Assembly: GCF_963678635.1 (NCBI RefSeq)
Contig: NC_087063.1
Span: 4,994,580 to 5,058,579, forward strand
Origin: Symsagittifera roscoffensis
Lineage: Eukaryota > Xenacoelomorpha > Acoela > Convolutidae
Direction of reading: 5' to 3'
DNA length: 64,000 nucleotides
A model generated the notes under the pieces. The model was not told the DNA's origin. It made no database searches and saw nothing but the letters and a program-made list of their open reading frames with translations. Below, one piece after another: positions 35,290-45,210 of the stretch (position 1 is the stretch's first letter; each line of letters begins with the position of its first letter). The position numbers and the translations under genes are program-made.

Positions 35290-35985
35290 TTAGTGAACTT
35301 GTTTTATTGAAAAGTTATTTATATTTCCTGATAGTGGTTTCAGGTGTTTCCGTTTTTGGTTATAAATTGGGTAAAATTTTGAAAAGAATGGTGGTTGTTT
35401 ATTTAAAATTTCAAAAAATGTTAGAGCTGTATTTTTTGTTTTTGTGTACTTATCTTTGATTAGTATTTTACTATTCAAGATATTGATTTTTGGTATATAT
35501 TTCGAGATAAGTGGTATGCCAATGATATTGTGTTTAATATCAGTGATATGGAATATTTGTTTAAATGGTTTGTTTAGAATTTTATTTTGCTCCATTGTTC
35601 TTTTGGGGAGGAGGAATAATTGAACTTTTCCATAATTTACTAATGTTGATCCTTGTGCTGTTGCTAGTTTACTAGAGGTTGCAAGAGGCGTTAATTTTGG
35701 GTGTAATGTTTTGATTTCATTCCATGTGGGAATGTTAATAATGTTTGATTCTGCTCCTGAATCAATTAAAAAATCAATTTCAAGATCTGGTGGTTGAAAT
35801 TCTTTGTTTCTTGGACTTTCTAAGAGAAATGGTATTGTCCAAATTTTTTCTCTGGGTTGTTCTTTTTGTATATTTTGGTAAATATGATTTGTGTTTCGAC
35901 ATTTTGTTTTTTCATTTTCATTGGGTTTATTTACCGTGTTAATTTCGTTTATTTCTTGTGCAGTTTGTAGTATTGATGGGTTCAA
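35290..35985 (-). pseudogene. pro: Aspartic protease of element B
   Basis: The frame contains the retropepsin active-site motif DSGAESN preceded by DLEIDFLI, a flap-like TAQGSTLVNYG, and HNIIGIPLISKY corresponding to the conserved IIG. It would cleave the Gag-Pol precursor as a dimer. The frame extends upstream beyond the first Met to a TAA near 36008 and downstream to the TAA at 35290. It has intact catalytic residues. It is cut off from gag by a frame change and from the linker by the stop. Confidence 0.8.
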
Positions 35986-36008
35986 TGTAATAATTGTGAA
36001 GGAGTTTT

Positions 36009-36240
36009 AATTGATTTTCATATATATATGTGATGTAAAAGGTTGTTCATATATAATAGGTTCGTAGTCGTTTTCGACTGCTATCATATTGATGGAAATA
36101 GTGTTTTCTGTATCACTTTCTGTGTCTGATGATCCACAGTTTATTTGATTTAGTTGTAGTTCGTTATTTTCTGTGTCATCAATACCTGGGAGGTCTGATG
36201 TTGTTTCTTCATTTGATTGTACTTGATTAAAATGTCTTTA
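36009..36240 (-). other. Acidic gag-protease linker frame
   Basis: A frame distinct from gag encodes an acidic stretch (SNEETTSDLPGIDDTENN, then CGSSDTESDTEN) and ends at a TAA near 36008 just before the protease. Element A 9160-9250 encodes the same kind of segment (STEETQS, PPGIDNTE), there directly continuous with the Asn/Arg-rich gag tail. The B copy therefore carries an extra shift near 36235. Confidence 0.5.
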
Positions 36241-36754
36241 TGGTTATTATTTCTTTGTGGTGATTGAGAATAATTTTTATATCGATTATTATAACTTGAA
36301 TTTCGATTTTGTGAATTATTTCGTAATCTGTTTTGATAATTGTCGTTTGATCTGTTATATGAGTTATTTCTTGATTGATTGTTCGGGTAATTTTGATTTC
36401 GATTGTTCGAATAACTTCTGTTTCGATTATTTGAATAGTTTCTATTTCTGTTATATGATGAGTTTCGTGATTGATTATTGGAATAATTTTTATTTCTTGG
36501 GTTTGATTGGGAATTGGATCTAGAAACAAATTGTGTTGCATTTGAGTTTGATCTCGTATAGTTATTTCGACTATTTGATCGATTATAATGGTTTTGTGAA
36601 GAATTTTGTGTATTTCTTCGTTCTGATGATCTTCCTCTATAACTAGAGTTATATGGTGATTGATTCCTTGTGTAATTAGTGTTGTTCGAAAGTGGTTTTC
36701 CTGAACTGTTTTTACTATATACATTTTGTTTGGTAGATTTTGATCTTTTTTCAT
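36225..36754 (-). CDS. gag: Asn/Ser/Arg/Tyr-rich gag tail in the -1 frame
   Basis: From the MKKDQN codons (ATG at 36752-36754) to about 36225 the -1 frame relative to gag is fully open. It encodes a low-complexity, basic tail of about 170 residues made of repeats such as SYNRNRNYSNNRNRSYSNN. This is far more protein-like than the Ile/Thr/His-rich reading of the gag frame itself. Element A shows the same frame relation after its MKKDQN. The tail would bind RNA and lead towards the protease. Either a -1 ribosomal shift is used here or both elements inherited an indel. Confidence 0.5.
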
Positions 36755-37834
36755 ATATTGATAGAATGATTTGTTTGGTTCTTTATACTTTTGAGGTTTG
36801 TTCTGGTTATCTTGTTGTTTTTGTCTACATTCAGAAATACTATGTCCGTATCGTCGGCAATAATTACACCATTTTTTGAAAGATGGTTTGCCTTTAAAAT
36901 TTGGGTATTTTTCATAAATATTTAGTATTTCAGTGATTTTTTCAACTAGGTCTGTATCTGATTCCTGTATGTTATTGATATGTGTAGTGTTTGTTTCGAT
37001 TCGATTAACATATTGTAGTTTTAGATTTTCTGTTTCTTCAAGTTTCATTGTGATTTCTGCTTGTTCTAATTTATCTACTAGTTTTCGAAAATCTAAATCT
37101 GGCTCTCGAATTGAAGAAGGATGAGATGCTCTCTTTTTTATTGCTATTTTCCTTAATTGAGGTGTTAAAGTCATCATTAAAATTTCTGTCATTTTTGTGT
37201 TTTTATAGTCATGTGTATTAAGTGAATATGCTTTTCGAACTAGTGTTTCGATACGTACTGCTAATTGTTTGATGGTTTCATTTGGTAATCTGCGAATTTC
37301 ATTACATAAAACTCTTTGGTGTTGTTTATTTCTTTCGGAGTCAAACATTTTTGAAAATTCTTGTGTAAATCTTTTCCAGTCTGATTTTGTTTCTATAGGT
37401 AGAACTGAAAACCATTTTTGAGCTGCGCCATCTAAGGTTGTTTGTATCAACGCTGTGCGTCGATGTATCCAATTTTGATGTAGTGGTGTATTAATTGGTT
37501 CAGGTCCTATATTTAAAATTAAATTTGCTGTTACTGCATTTAAATAATCTTCTACGGAATATTCAGGGTCTGTTCCTGTGAATACCATTAGTGGTTTATT
37601 TGATGTTATTGATGATCCACCCATAAGGTATGGATTCATTGTCATCTGTAGTGAATCTGCGGCATTTGGCATTTGTGAAAAATTTGAAAGTTGATTTTTT
37701 GTTATTTCGTGTTGTTGAAGGTAATATGGGAGTGGTATTTCATTTTGCATTTGAGTTGGTTGATACGAGTGTGAAATCATTGGGTTTTGTGGTTGAATTG
37801 TTTGAAAAAATTGTGTATTGGTTGGATTTTGCAT
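36227..37834 (-). CDS. gag: Gag of element B
   Basis: The 535-codon frame starts MQNPTNTQFF. Residues 1-70 are Gln/Pro/Asn-rich; about 75-260 resemble a Ty3/gypsy capsid domain (FTGTDPEYSVEDYLNAV, then AAQKWFSVLP and FTQEFSKMFDSE). A CCHC zinc knuckle CNYCRRYGHSISEC lies around residues 322-336. It would form the particle and package RNA. After about residue 360 this frame becomes Ile/Thr/His-rich and is probably a shadow of the -1 frame tail. The capsid part is uninterrupted and nearly identical to element A at 10027-10353. The frame upstream of the Met contains a TGA at 37883-37885. Confidence 0.85.
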   Translation of the reverse strand: MQNPTNTQFFQTIQPQNPMISHSYQPTQMQNEIPLPYYLQQHEITKNQLSNFSQMPNAADSLQMTMNPYLMGGSSITSNKPLMVFTGTDPEYSVEDYLNAVTANLILNIGPEPINTPLHQNWIHRRTALIQTTLDGAAQKWFSVLPIETKSDWKRFTQEFSKMFDSERNKQHQRVLCNEIRRLPNETIKQLAVRIETLVRKAYSLNTHDYKNTKMTEILMMTLTPQLRKIAIKKRASHPSSIREPDLDFRKLVDKLEQAEITMKLEETENLKLQYVNRIETNTTHINNIQESDTDLVEKITEILNIYEKYPNFKGKPSFKKWCNYCRRYGHSISECRQKQQDNQNKPQKYKEPNKSFYQYMKKDQNLPNKMYIVKTVQENHFRTTLITQGINHHITLVIEEDHQNEEIHKILHKTIIIDQIVEITIRDQTQMQHNLFLDPIPNQTQEIKIIPIINHETHHITEIETIQIIETEVIRTIEIKITRTINQEITHITDQTTIIKTDYEIIHKIEIQVIIIDIKIILNHHKEIITIKTF

Positions 37835-37882
37835 TTGTATTGGTTGTTGATTTCGTGTATCTGTTGGATTTGGAGAAAAAAT

Positions 37883-39398
37883 TCAATTATATGTATAAAG
37901 TTTTTGCGCTCCTTGTCCGCGATATTCTTGGGTATACGGTGCAAAAATATCAGGTTGTAAATAATCATCATCAGATGATAAGTAATCCGTATGATGAGGT
38001 GCTTGCTTTTGTATTTTTATTTTGTTGAAAGAATGGGTAATTTTCACTACGATCCTGTGGAGGATGTGAATTAGTTCGGAAATTTACTGAGTTGGTTGTT
38101 GTCATTGGGTTATCCCAATAGTGAGAACATACATGATTATTATTAGTTTTTCGTGGGGGATTGTTTGTTTTTGATGAATGTGCATAATTATAATTGTGTT
38201 CTGCAAAAGTGTTTCTTGTGAACGTTCTTCGTCTTTTTGACGGTACTGTCATAGGTCTATATGTTTGGTAATCCATATGTGAATATTTTGGAGCAACCGA
38301 AGGTTTAACGATTGATTGTAAGGTTACTTGTGCCAATGAAGTATTTGTATTTTTTGGTGTTGTTAAATTTGGATGTATTGGTGAAATACTTTGTTGTGTA
38401 GTTGTTGTTGTTTGGACAATTTCTTCATTTATGAAGTGTGATGGTGTTTGGATATCTTGTTGTGTAAGATTCCTAGTTCCATTAAGGTTTTCATTGTGTA
38501 TGACGGTCGAATTTAAACTGTTATTTCGCGTATCAGGTAAAAATGTATTGTAGTTTAATGGTGTTGCATCAATGGTCAGTGGTACTACTTTCACATAATC
38601 TCTTTGATAAGATATTGTACTTATTGCTTGACTTGAGATTGATTGTGGGATATTTATAAATGCATGATGAGACCATTCAGTGTCCCAAACGTAGTCTGAC
38701 TGTTCTGTGATGGCAGTATCATCATTTGGAGTTTGAGGTCTGAAATTTTTTCTTGCCTGTGAAATTAAGTCTATATTTTGTGTGAAAGAATCTATTATGA
38801 ACCATGCCAAAATTTTTTGTAAGTCATGTTTTGTGTGTTGTGAAACCTCGTCTTTAGTGAAATTTTCTTTGATTATATGTAGAAAAGTTGAAAATAGTGT
38901 GATTTCATGTCGTACTTTTGTATGTTTGGATGTTTCGGTTGGTGAGGTACTTTGAAATTCTGTTTTTTCTAATATTGAAATATAGCTATATATTATTGCA
39001 AAGACTTCGTTAGTAAATATGGAGTTTGCTCTTTGTGAGTTATGATATTGTATGCTTTTAATATATTCTAAGAATCTTTTTGAAAATTCTATTTCAAGAT
39101 CGTCTGTTTGAATTACATATTTACGGTGATTCGGATTTGGAGTGCTGAATTCTATGGTGTAGATTCCGTATTGTTGTGTTAAATTACATATATCTTTCAG
39201 ATAATGTTCAATAATTTGTCTTTTGATTTTTACATTTGGGAATTCTGCTTTGCATGGGCTGATTCCAGGTTCAAACAAATTTAGGAGTAAATTCTTGCAA
39301 AAGTCATGCTGCCCTCTAATATCGGGTGCATCTATGAGGAAGGGGTAAACCTCTTCGTCATCTGGACTATCGTCACTTTGAGTATGGCTGTGGCTCAT
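37883..39398 (-). CDS. ORF2: unknown protein upstream of gag
   Basis: The 475-codon frame 37971-39398 begins MSHSHTQSDDSPDDEEV. It overlaps the end of ORF1 by 26 bases in another frame. Residues about 20-230 look globular and helical (FEPGISPCKAEFPNV, EIEFSKRFLEYIKSI, DEVSQHTKHDLQKILAWF). The rest is Thr/Gln/Asn-rich with a basic patch (PSKRRRTFTRN). Near its end, at an A-rich run, an alternative frame continues (HHTDYLSSDDDYLQPD) to the TGA at 37883, suggesting a one-base shift and a natural end there. A decayed homologue is in element A. It matches no family I recognise; a second structural or RNA-binding protein is possible. Confidence 0.6.
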
Positions 39399-39840
39399 TT
39401 TTTCGTTTAATGACTGTTAATATATAAGTATCGATGTGTCTAATTGGTTGATTCCAATTATACAAGTGTACTGGTTTGTGTTTATATTGATTTTTTATTC
39501 TTCTTTTTCCTCTTTTTGATGAATTTGAAGTTGTTTCTGAGTCGGAAAAATATAATTGATCGTGAATGGGACAATTTTTATCAATCGATTCTTTTAAATT
39601 ATAGAGTTCATCTAAATTGCTGGCTTCTGATTCTGAAAATGCGTTTCTATTTTTTGAATATCTTTTTCGTGTGATTTGTCTTTGTTTGTTTATGATTTTT
39701 CTTTTTTTTGTTAGTCGTTTTGTTCTAATATATCCAACTGTTTGTGTATGAGGTGTGATTACAAGATCGTATTTTTGCTTATCTAATTCACAGTTGTGTA
39801 AAACGATTGTTTGTTTATTTCCTAGATTTTTGAATGACAT
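39373..39840 (-). CDS. ORF1: small basic protein, first ORF of element B
   Basis: A 155-codon frame starts MSFKNLGNKQTIVLHNCELD. It is strongly basic from about residue 35 (RTKRLTKKRKIINKQRQ, then RKRYSKNRN), followed by an acidic Ser-rich segment (AFSESEASNLDEL; YFSDSETTSNSS), a second basic patch (KRGKRRIKNQ) and a conserved end (NWNQPIRHIDTYILTV). Basic patches around acidic Ser-rich stretches suggest nuclear localisation and nucleic-acid binding, as in viral regulatory proteins; that is inference. The element A homologue (12312-12746) is similar in order and has lost its start codon. It ends in TGA inside the start of ORF2. Confidence 0.6.
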   Translation of the reverse strand: MSFKNLGNKQTIVLHNCELDKQKYDLVITPHTQTVGYIRTKRLTKKRKIINKQRQITRKRYSKNRNAFSESEASNLDELYNLKESIDKNCPIHDQLYFSDSETTSNSSKRGKRRIKNQYKHKPVHLYNWNQPIRHIDTYILTVIKRKNEPQPYSK

Positions 39841-41070
39841 AAGGTTTAGGATGAGGGATGCAAAAAGTTGTTAGATGATGTCTACTTTCTTAAACTGTTA
39901 GTCCTTACGATTTTTTGGTTAGCTTAACCTGGGTCTATTTGTTCAGGGTTGGAGAGAAAAGTATATCGATTCCGAAGAATGATTTGTTACTTTCTCGTGG
40001 CTAGTATAAGCTAAGGTGTTAACTTACTTAATTTTACTTAGGGGTAGTGATTGTGTTCAAGGGTTGGAGAATAGTAAATCGATCCACAAGGTTCAGGTAT
40101 AATTAGAACGCAAGTAGTTCGTTAGATACTATTTTAAACTTACTAAGTCTAAGATTTATCCTGGGTCTGGTAAGAGGAGGGTTCAAGTGAAGGATGAATA
40201 ACCGAAGTTCTTCACTGTTTATCCTAATTTGAATGGTTAGTTTTGTTGAAAAATTTCTATTAGTCTTGGGTTTTTTGGAAGGGTTGGATAGTGAATCGAC
40301 GTTTGAGGTCGTTAGACACTTGCTAAGTGGGTGGGGGAGAACAAAATTGTTCTTCTTGATCCAAGGATAGGTCTTGATGATCAGGTTTTTGAATTTAGTG
40401 AAATAGGAAATTAATTAAGATCCCAGGATAAGCCTTGATGATCTGATTTTAAAATTAAATGAATTTAAGTTTAAAATGGTTTAAAATTATTTAAGAAAAA
40501 TATTTAGTTTTTTAATGATATTAGTGAGCTTATGATTGCTGTTATGTTTAGGTGATGAAGCTGGGACAACAGATGATTTTATGATTACTAACAATTTATT
40601 GTCATGCTACTAATTTTTGTTTTGATTTTTAATAAATATTTTTCAAACATGTTTTATATAAGACTGCAGAATTTAAGAAAACGATCTGGGATCTTTTTAT
40701 CAATCGTTATTGTATATTAATAAATTTGTTTAGCGCCTGAAATGTTTATGAAGATTGACTTCAAGATTTTATGTTTGCAAATGAAAATCTAAATTCATTG
40801 CTAATAAGATTCTAAATATAAAAGTTTGTGTTGGCTTTTGCCGTACAATCATATAACTATATGGTAAGTTTCTACTTTGTCGTATGTCGTCTCTTGTTCG
40901 AGGTCTTCTTACAATTCCGGGTAGTTCTGTTATCGTTCGGAATATCGGCTCTGATCTATTGAGTCGTAGAGACATTTCGATTAAATTATCATCGTATAAC
41001 ATTTTTAAAATGTTTTGTCTAAATTCTAATCTATTTTTGGTTAAATCTAAGCTATTAAGGTCTTATTCGA
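39841..41070 (-). other. 5' leader of element B
   Basis: About 1.2 kb of non-coding sequence lies between the primer-binding site and ORF1. It is similar to the element A leader at both ends (39900-40330 against 12830-13250; 40690-41089 against the part of the array unit before the LTR). On the minus strand GTAAGT at 40025-40030 and GTAAGTTT near 40147 are conserved donor-like sequences that could splice to env. A short repeat, ATCCAAGGATAGGTCTTGAT and a variant, occurs near 40360 and 40422. Confidence 0.55.
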
Positions 41071-41087
41071 GACTTATGGTCGCACCA
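41071..41087 (-). promoter_or_regulatory. Primer-binding site of element B
   Basis: On the minus strand, two bases (TC) after the 5' LTR, the sequence reads TGGTGCGACCATAAGTC. TGG pairs with a tRNA CCA end; the matching tRNA 3' end would be GGTCGCACCA. The tRNA was not identified. Confidence 0.65.
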
Positions 41088-41089
41088 GA

Positions 41090-41499
41090 TGAGTTATAAC
41101 CGATGTGGTTAACTCATAGAGTAATTTCGGATAGGGTACACCGCCTGCTCGTCACGCTATCTTATTTTCGGCCGGATAGATTCGTGCAACTTCTTAGTCT
41201 AATACCGATCCTAATCTTACTCTTATACTTTCTAGTCTCAGGGTGTTTAACTAGTCTCTGCTAGGCTCAATAGATCTAGAGTATACTGGTTTCTTGCGGC
41301 TGCTGAAGTTCTCTTGGAGAGACAACTAATTTCTAAGTTAAATTCAAGTCTCTCTGGTGCTGAAATTACAAGTAATTTCAGCACTTACAAATAAGTGGGT
41401 TGTTAGTTAGATGGATCATGATTGGTTAATATTAAATACTTTACAGTGGTAAAATATCTAATTTATCCAATCATAAAATATAGTTTAGATCAGGTTCCA
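41090..41499 (-). repeat. 5' LTR of element B
   Basis: This 410-bp LTR has TG...CA ends. It differs from the 3' LTR at about six positions (about 98.5% identity), all transitions. It would contain the promoter for leftward transcription of the element. It includes CCAAT-type motifs, a TATAAG on the minus strand and the 28-bp dyad at 41357-41384. Confidence 0.93.
41357..41384. promoter_or_regulatory. 28-bp perfect dyad in the B LTR (5' copy)
   Basis: Identical to the dyad at 22877-22904, with 13-base arms around AA. Confidence 0.75.
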
Positions 41500-41503
41500 T
41501 AGT
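41500..41503. repeat. Target-site duplication, right copy
   Basis: TAGT follows the right LTR end (GGTTCCA) and matches 22606-22609. Confidence 0.7.
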
Positions 41504-42369
41504 TGTTGTACTAGTTAAAACAATAAAGTTATATCTTTATTTATTTTGTGCTGTTGAACTCATTTTCAAGCTGTTTAGTGAATAACAAAGCAACCTAACT
41601 CATAAATATCAACACAATTAAACCTTGATGTTGCATTCTTAAAAGTTTTGTAGGGTATTTCACCTGAGATCAGATTTGACTAAGTTACGGGTTGCCAGTT
41701 TGAAATAAATAATTCAAGCTATTTGCCAATTTTTTTTAGTGGATAGTGTTGGCATTTGTTTGATTCGGATAGCAAATGCAGGCAAAATTGGCCACGTAAT
41801 GATTGGATAATGAGCTGATGCACGCCGTACGCGTGCATTAAATCGATTTATCATTTAAATACCATATCAGTAAATCGAATTATGAAAAAGTTATGTTACA
41901 TTCACTTAAGAATTAATTAACCGGTTGCGTCAAATTAAGTACTAACTCAGCTTAGAATAAACCTATCAAGGAATCAAATTGAAAAATTTTCCAAGTTGAT
42001 TGCAATATTTCAATTCTTCAGCGGTGTATTATAATTTACAACAATTTCGCGCATGATTCCTGGCAAGTTTAACTTATCAAAAACGTTATTTTGAAAAAAA
42101 AACATTTTGGCTTGCTGAACACCTTTCCACAATTTTCTGTTTTTTGATCAGGTAACTCATTTTACTGATCTGGCCCGCCTGTTTTCAAGCTGCTAATATA
42201 TCGGTTTACTGAACTACCACGAATGCAAATTGATAGTCGAAATCATGCGTAACTAAGTATGTCATTTTCCACTTCGCATTTTCATAGTTTGGGTTGGTTA
42301 AAACTCATCCGAAAAATCAAGGTTTTAAATTTGCTTGTTGATGCGAAGTGCAACTCCAAATCTGAGTAT
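41504..42369. other. Spacer between element B and the satellite array
   Basis: AT-rich single-copy-looking sequence. It contains CACGCCGTACGCGTGCATTA near 41821, locally GC-richer. No gene, RNA or repeat was recognised. Confidence 0.5.
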
Positions 42370-45191
42370 ACATATATAGTGCTTCTGCGTTTGTGACTTA
42401 TTTTCAATTGCTTAATCTTGCTTAATGGTCGGGTTAAAGGAGTTGATCATCTGTTTGCCCAAAAAATCTGTGGTGTGTAGGTAGTGTCTAAGAAAAGCTA
42501 AATTTTAACTAAAAAATGGGGGGACAATGAAACTAGAAAAAAACTGGGAGCCAATGTCTTCTGTTGTTGCAGCTTTTTTTTCTGACAGTTCTTCCTCAGA
42601 CTATTGAAATCAAATATTATTGACCAAAATTGATTACTCCCATGCTGTTTAAAAGTCGAATTTTTTTTCAAATTTTCGAATTTTTTTGCTTTAACTTTTG
42701 ACACAAAGATAAAGTTGAGCTCGAACCACTTGCGATACAACAAACTTAGATTGATGTCTCCATGACGTTAAAAATTAGAACTTTGAAATATGTTACAAAT
42801 GAAGAAAGTCGAAAAACAAGTGGCTTTTTTAGTGTTTGAGCTGACTTTTTTTTACTAAGTCCTACTAGGGTTGATATTGGGTATTCAAAAAATTAATGCC
42901 AGTACCTCGTTGATATCAATGATAATATAGCCCACAGAATTGAAGCCGATATCCATTTAGCTGAAGAACAACCAAAAAACTTGTCAAATAACACTTTGGA
43001 AAAATTTCATGTAAATCCCACACAGGATCCACAGTAGCTAAAAAATAGCGTATGCAAAATAGATTACATAATTTGGTAACTAAAGTGATAGAGCTTATGT
43101 CAACAAACATGAAGCTGAAAAACTATAATGAGAAATTTCATGTCGAAATGCTTTAATCATACATTTAATGGTTTGAGATCTAGATATAGCATAAGTAGTA
43201 ACTAGTACCCTGTAGTTGAATTTGAAATTTTTTGAAAATGACCATGTCAGCAACATAGCAGCATCATAAACGACTCAGCTAATTTTGTTAAATTAGTTGT
43301 TAATCCGAAAAAGTCTATATTCTGATTTGATAACGCTTGGTAATCGCGAGCGTAATTACTATAATGAAACTTGAAGGTTTTAATAAACTCGAGTTTGACT
43401 GCATTACGGTTTTATTTTATGTAATTTGAAAAAATTTTCGCAATTTTTAATATAATGCTTTTATGCTCTCAGTATTCCTTATGAACAATAAGGTTTAATC
43501 GTTTCTCAAAAACATTTGTGCTTTGTCATTCAATGGATTGAACAGAACTGTTGCAGGCAAATGCAACAGGATGGATGCAAAAAAGACAAAATATAACAGA
43601 ATCAAGATCCTCATCAGAACTCAGAGTCTGAAAAATTAATAAGTACAAAAAACACAGATGCCTGTTTTTCAAGTCACTGAATTATTTCAAATTGATTTTC
43701 AAATTTTGAATTGTCGTTGAAAGGAATTTATATTAATTCTACATTTGATTGCCTACGAGTGTTTTTTGAGGTGTTATAAGTAGGTTGAAAAACTCAACTT
43801 ACATGGCAAAACCCAACTACGCGCGTGCTCTTAACAAAGAGAAAAATTAGCTGCTGTGCAAGTGGCACAAAAAGCGCACTCTATACGGAACTTTAATTAA
43901 ATTTAAAAGAACGGATCATAGTTTTTTGAAGGTGCAAGTGCAAAGAAAAGCTAAACTAATCATCAACAACTATCTTCTTGTACCTAAATTGTAACTTAAA
44001 AATTCTTTTTCATTGTTTTTTTTTGGTAAAAACCAGCTTCTGAATGTTTTTTAGAATCCAAACGAAACGGGACTTCCAAACAAATAGCTACTCGTAAGTC
44101 TGTAGGACAATCGGTTTTTGTTAGTCTCGCAACAATCTCAAAAAATCTATCGAAGTTTTTCCGCAAGGAAGATTCATGAAATATTTTAAACCTGCATATA
44201 CATAAACAGTGCATATGCATTTGTGATTTCTTTTCAACTGCCATGAACTTGCTAAACATCAAGAAGTTTATCATCTGTTTGTCCAAACAAGTCTATGGTG
44301 CGTAGGCAGAGGTTTTAGAAATGCTAAATTTCAATTAAAAAATGGGGTTCAATGAAAAAAAAATGGGAGACAGTAGCTTCCGACCCTGCTGTTATGTTCA
44401 TACAAATCACCCTCAAACTATTAAATTTCAATGATTTTGACAAAAAGTGATTACTCCCATGCTGCTTAAAAGTCTACAGAAAAAATGTTTTTCTGATAAA
44501 TTTTGCTTTAATTTTAGTAGCAAAGATAAAGCTAAGCTTCGCACTACTTGCAAAACATAGGATGAATTCTAGCTGATGCTATAGATTAGCAAACATAACT
44601 TTGAAGTATGTTACAATTGAAGATAAAAGTGGAAAAACAAGTAACTTTTTTCTTCTTTGAAATTGTTAGGTTTTCGAAAAAGTTCCCGATGGAGTTGAAG
44701 TTGCGTATTCAAAAAATTGATGCCAGTGTCTTATTGTCCTCAAAAATTTTTGCCGGCCATTTGAAGGAAAAAAACTGGTAAATTAGACAACATAATCGAA
44801 GCCGAGATCCAATAAGCTGAAGAACAACCAAAAAACTTGTCAAATAACACTTTGGAAAAATTTCATGTAAATCCCACACAGGATCCAAGGTAGCTATGTA
44901 AATAGCGTATGCAAAGTAGACTACATAATTTGGAAACTAAAGTGACAAAGCTTGTGTGGATAAGCATGAAGCCGTAAAACTATCAGTAGAAAAACCATGT
45001 CAAAACTCTCTTATCATAGATACAAGGATGTGAGTTCTAGTTACAGCATGAGTAGTAACTAGTACATGGTAGCTTAATTTGAATCTTCGGGAAAATGAGA
45101 CAGTCAGCAGCATGGCAGCATCATAAATGGTTCAGCTGATTTTGTAAAACTTATTGTTAAACCGAAAAAAGAATACATTTTGATTTCGTAA

Positions 45192-45210
45192 CGCTTGCTA
45201 ATCGCAAGCG
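45192..45210. repeat. Conserved hairpin in satellite monomers (example)
   Basis: CGCTTGC-TAATC-GCAAGCG is a perfect 7-bp stem with a 5-base loop, followed by GTAATTACTATAATGA. Perfect copies also at 48793, 50651, 53712 and 58014; one mismatch at 56766; weaker stems at 43344 and 46935. Monomers 6 and 8 lack it through deletion. Confidence 0.75.

Larger units (their letters stand above)
22610..41499 (-). mobile_element. Element B: 18.9-kb env-bearing Ty3/gypsy-type retroelement
   Basis: Two 410-bp LTRs (22610-23019, 41090-41499) with TG...CA ends, about six base differences (all transitions), a TAGT target-site duplication and a primer-binding site define a complete minus-strand insertion of 18,890 bp. 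Pol order is protease, reverse transcriptase, RNase H, integrase, the Ty3/gypsy and retrovirus order. Besides gag and pol it carries ORF1 and ORF2 before gag, and hydrophobic ORFs, an env-like gene and ORFX after integrase. That is about twice the length of most elements of this superfamily. Coding frames have stops and homopolymer-associated shifts. LTR similarity indicates a fairly recent insertion. Confidence 0.93.

Noticed and set aside
25000-36000. Possible reassignment of TAA to glutamine, since several TAA codons in A or B face CAA in the other element
   Set aside because: Other TAA codons face Ser (32487), Tyr (near 1957), Leu and Pro codons, the tubulin gene uses no internal TAA, and CAA to TAA is the easiest stop-creating transition in Gln-rich AT-rich frames.
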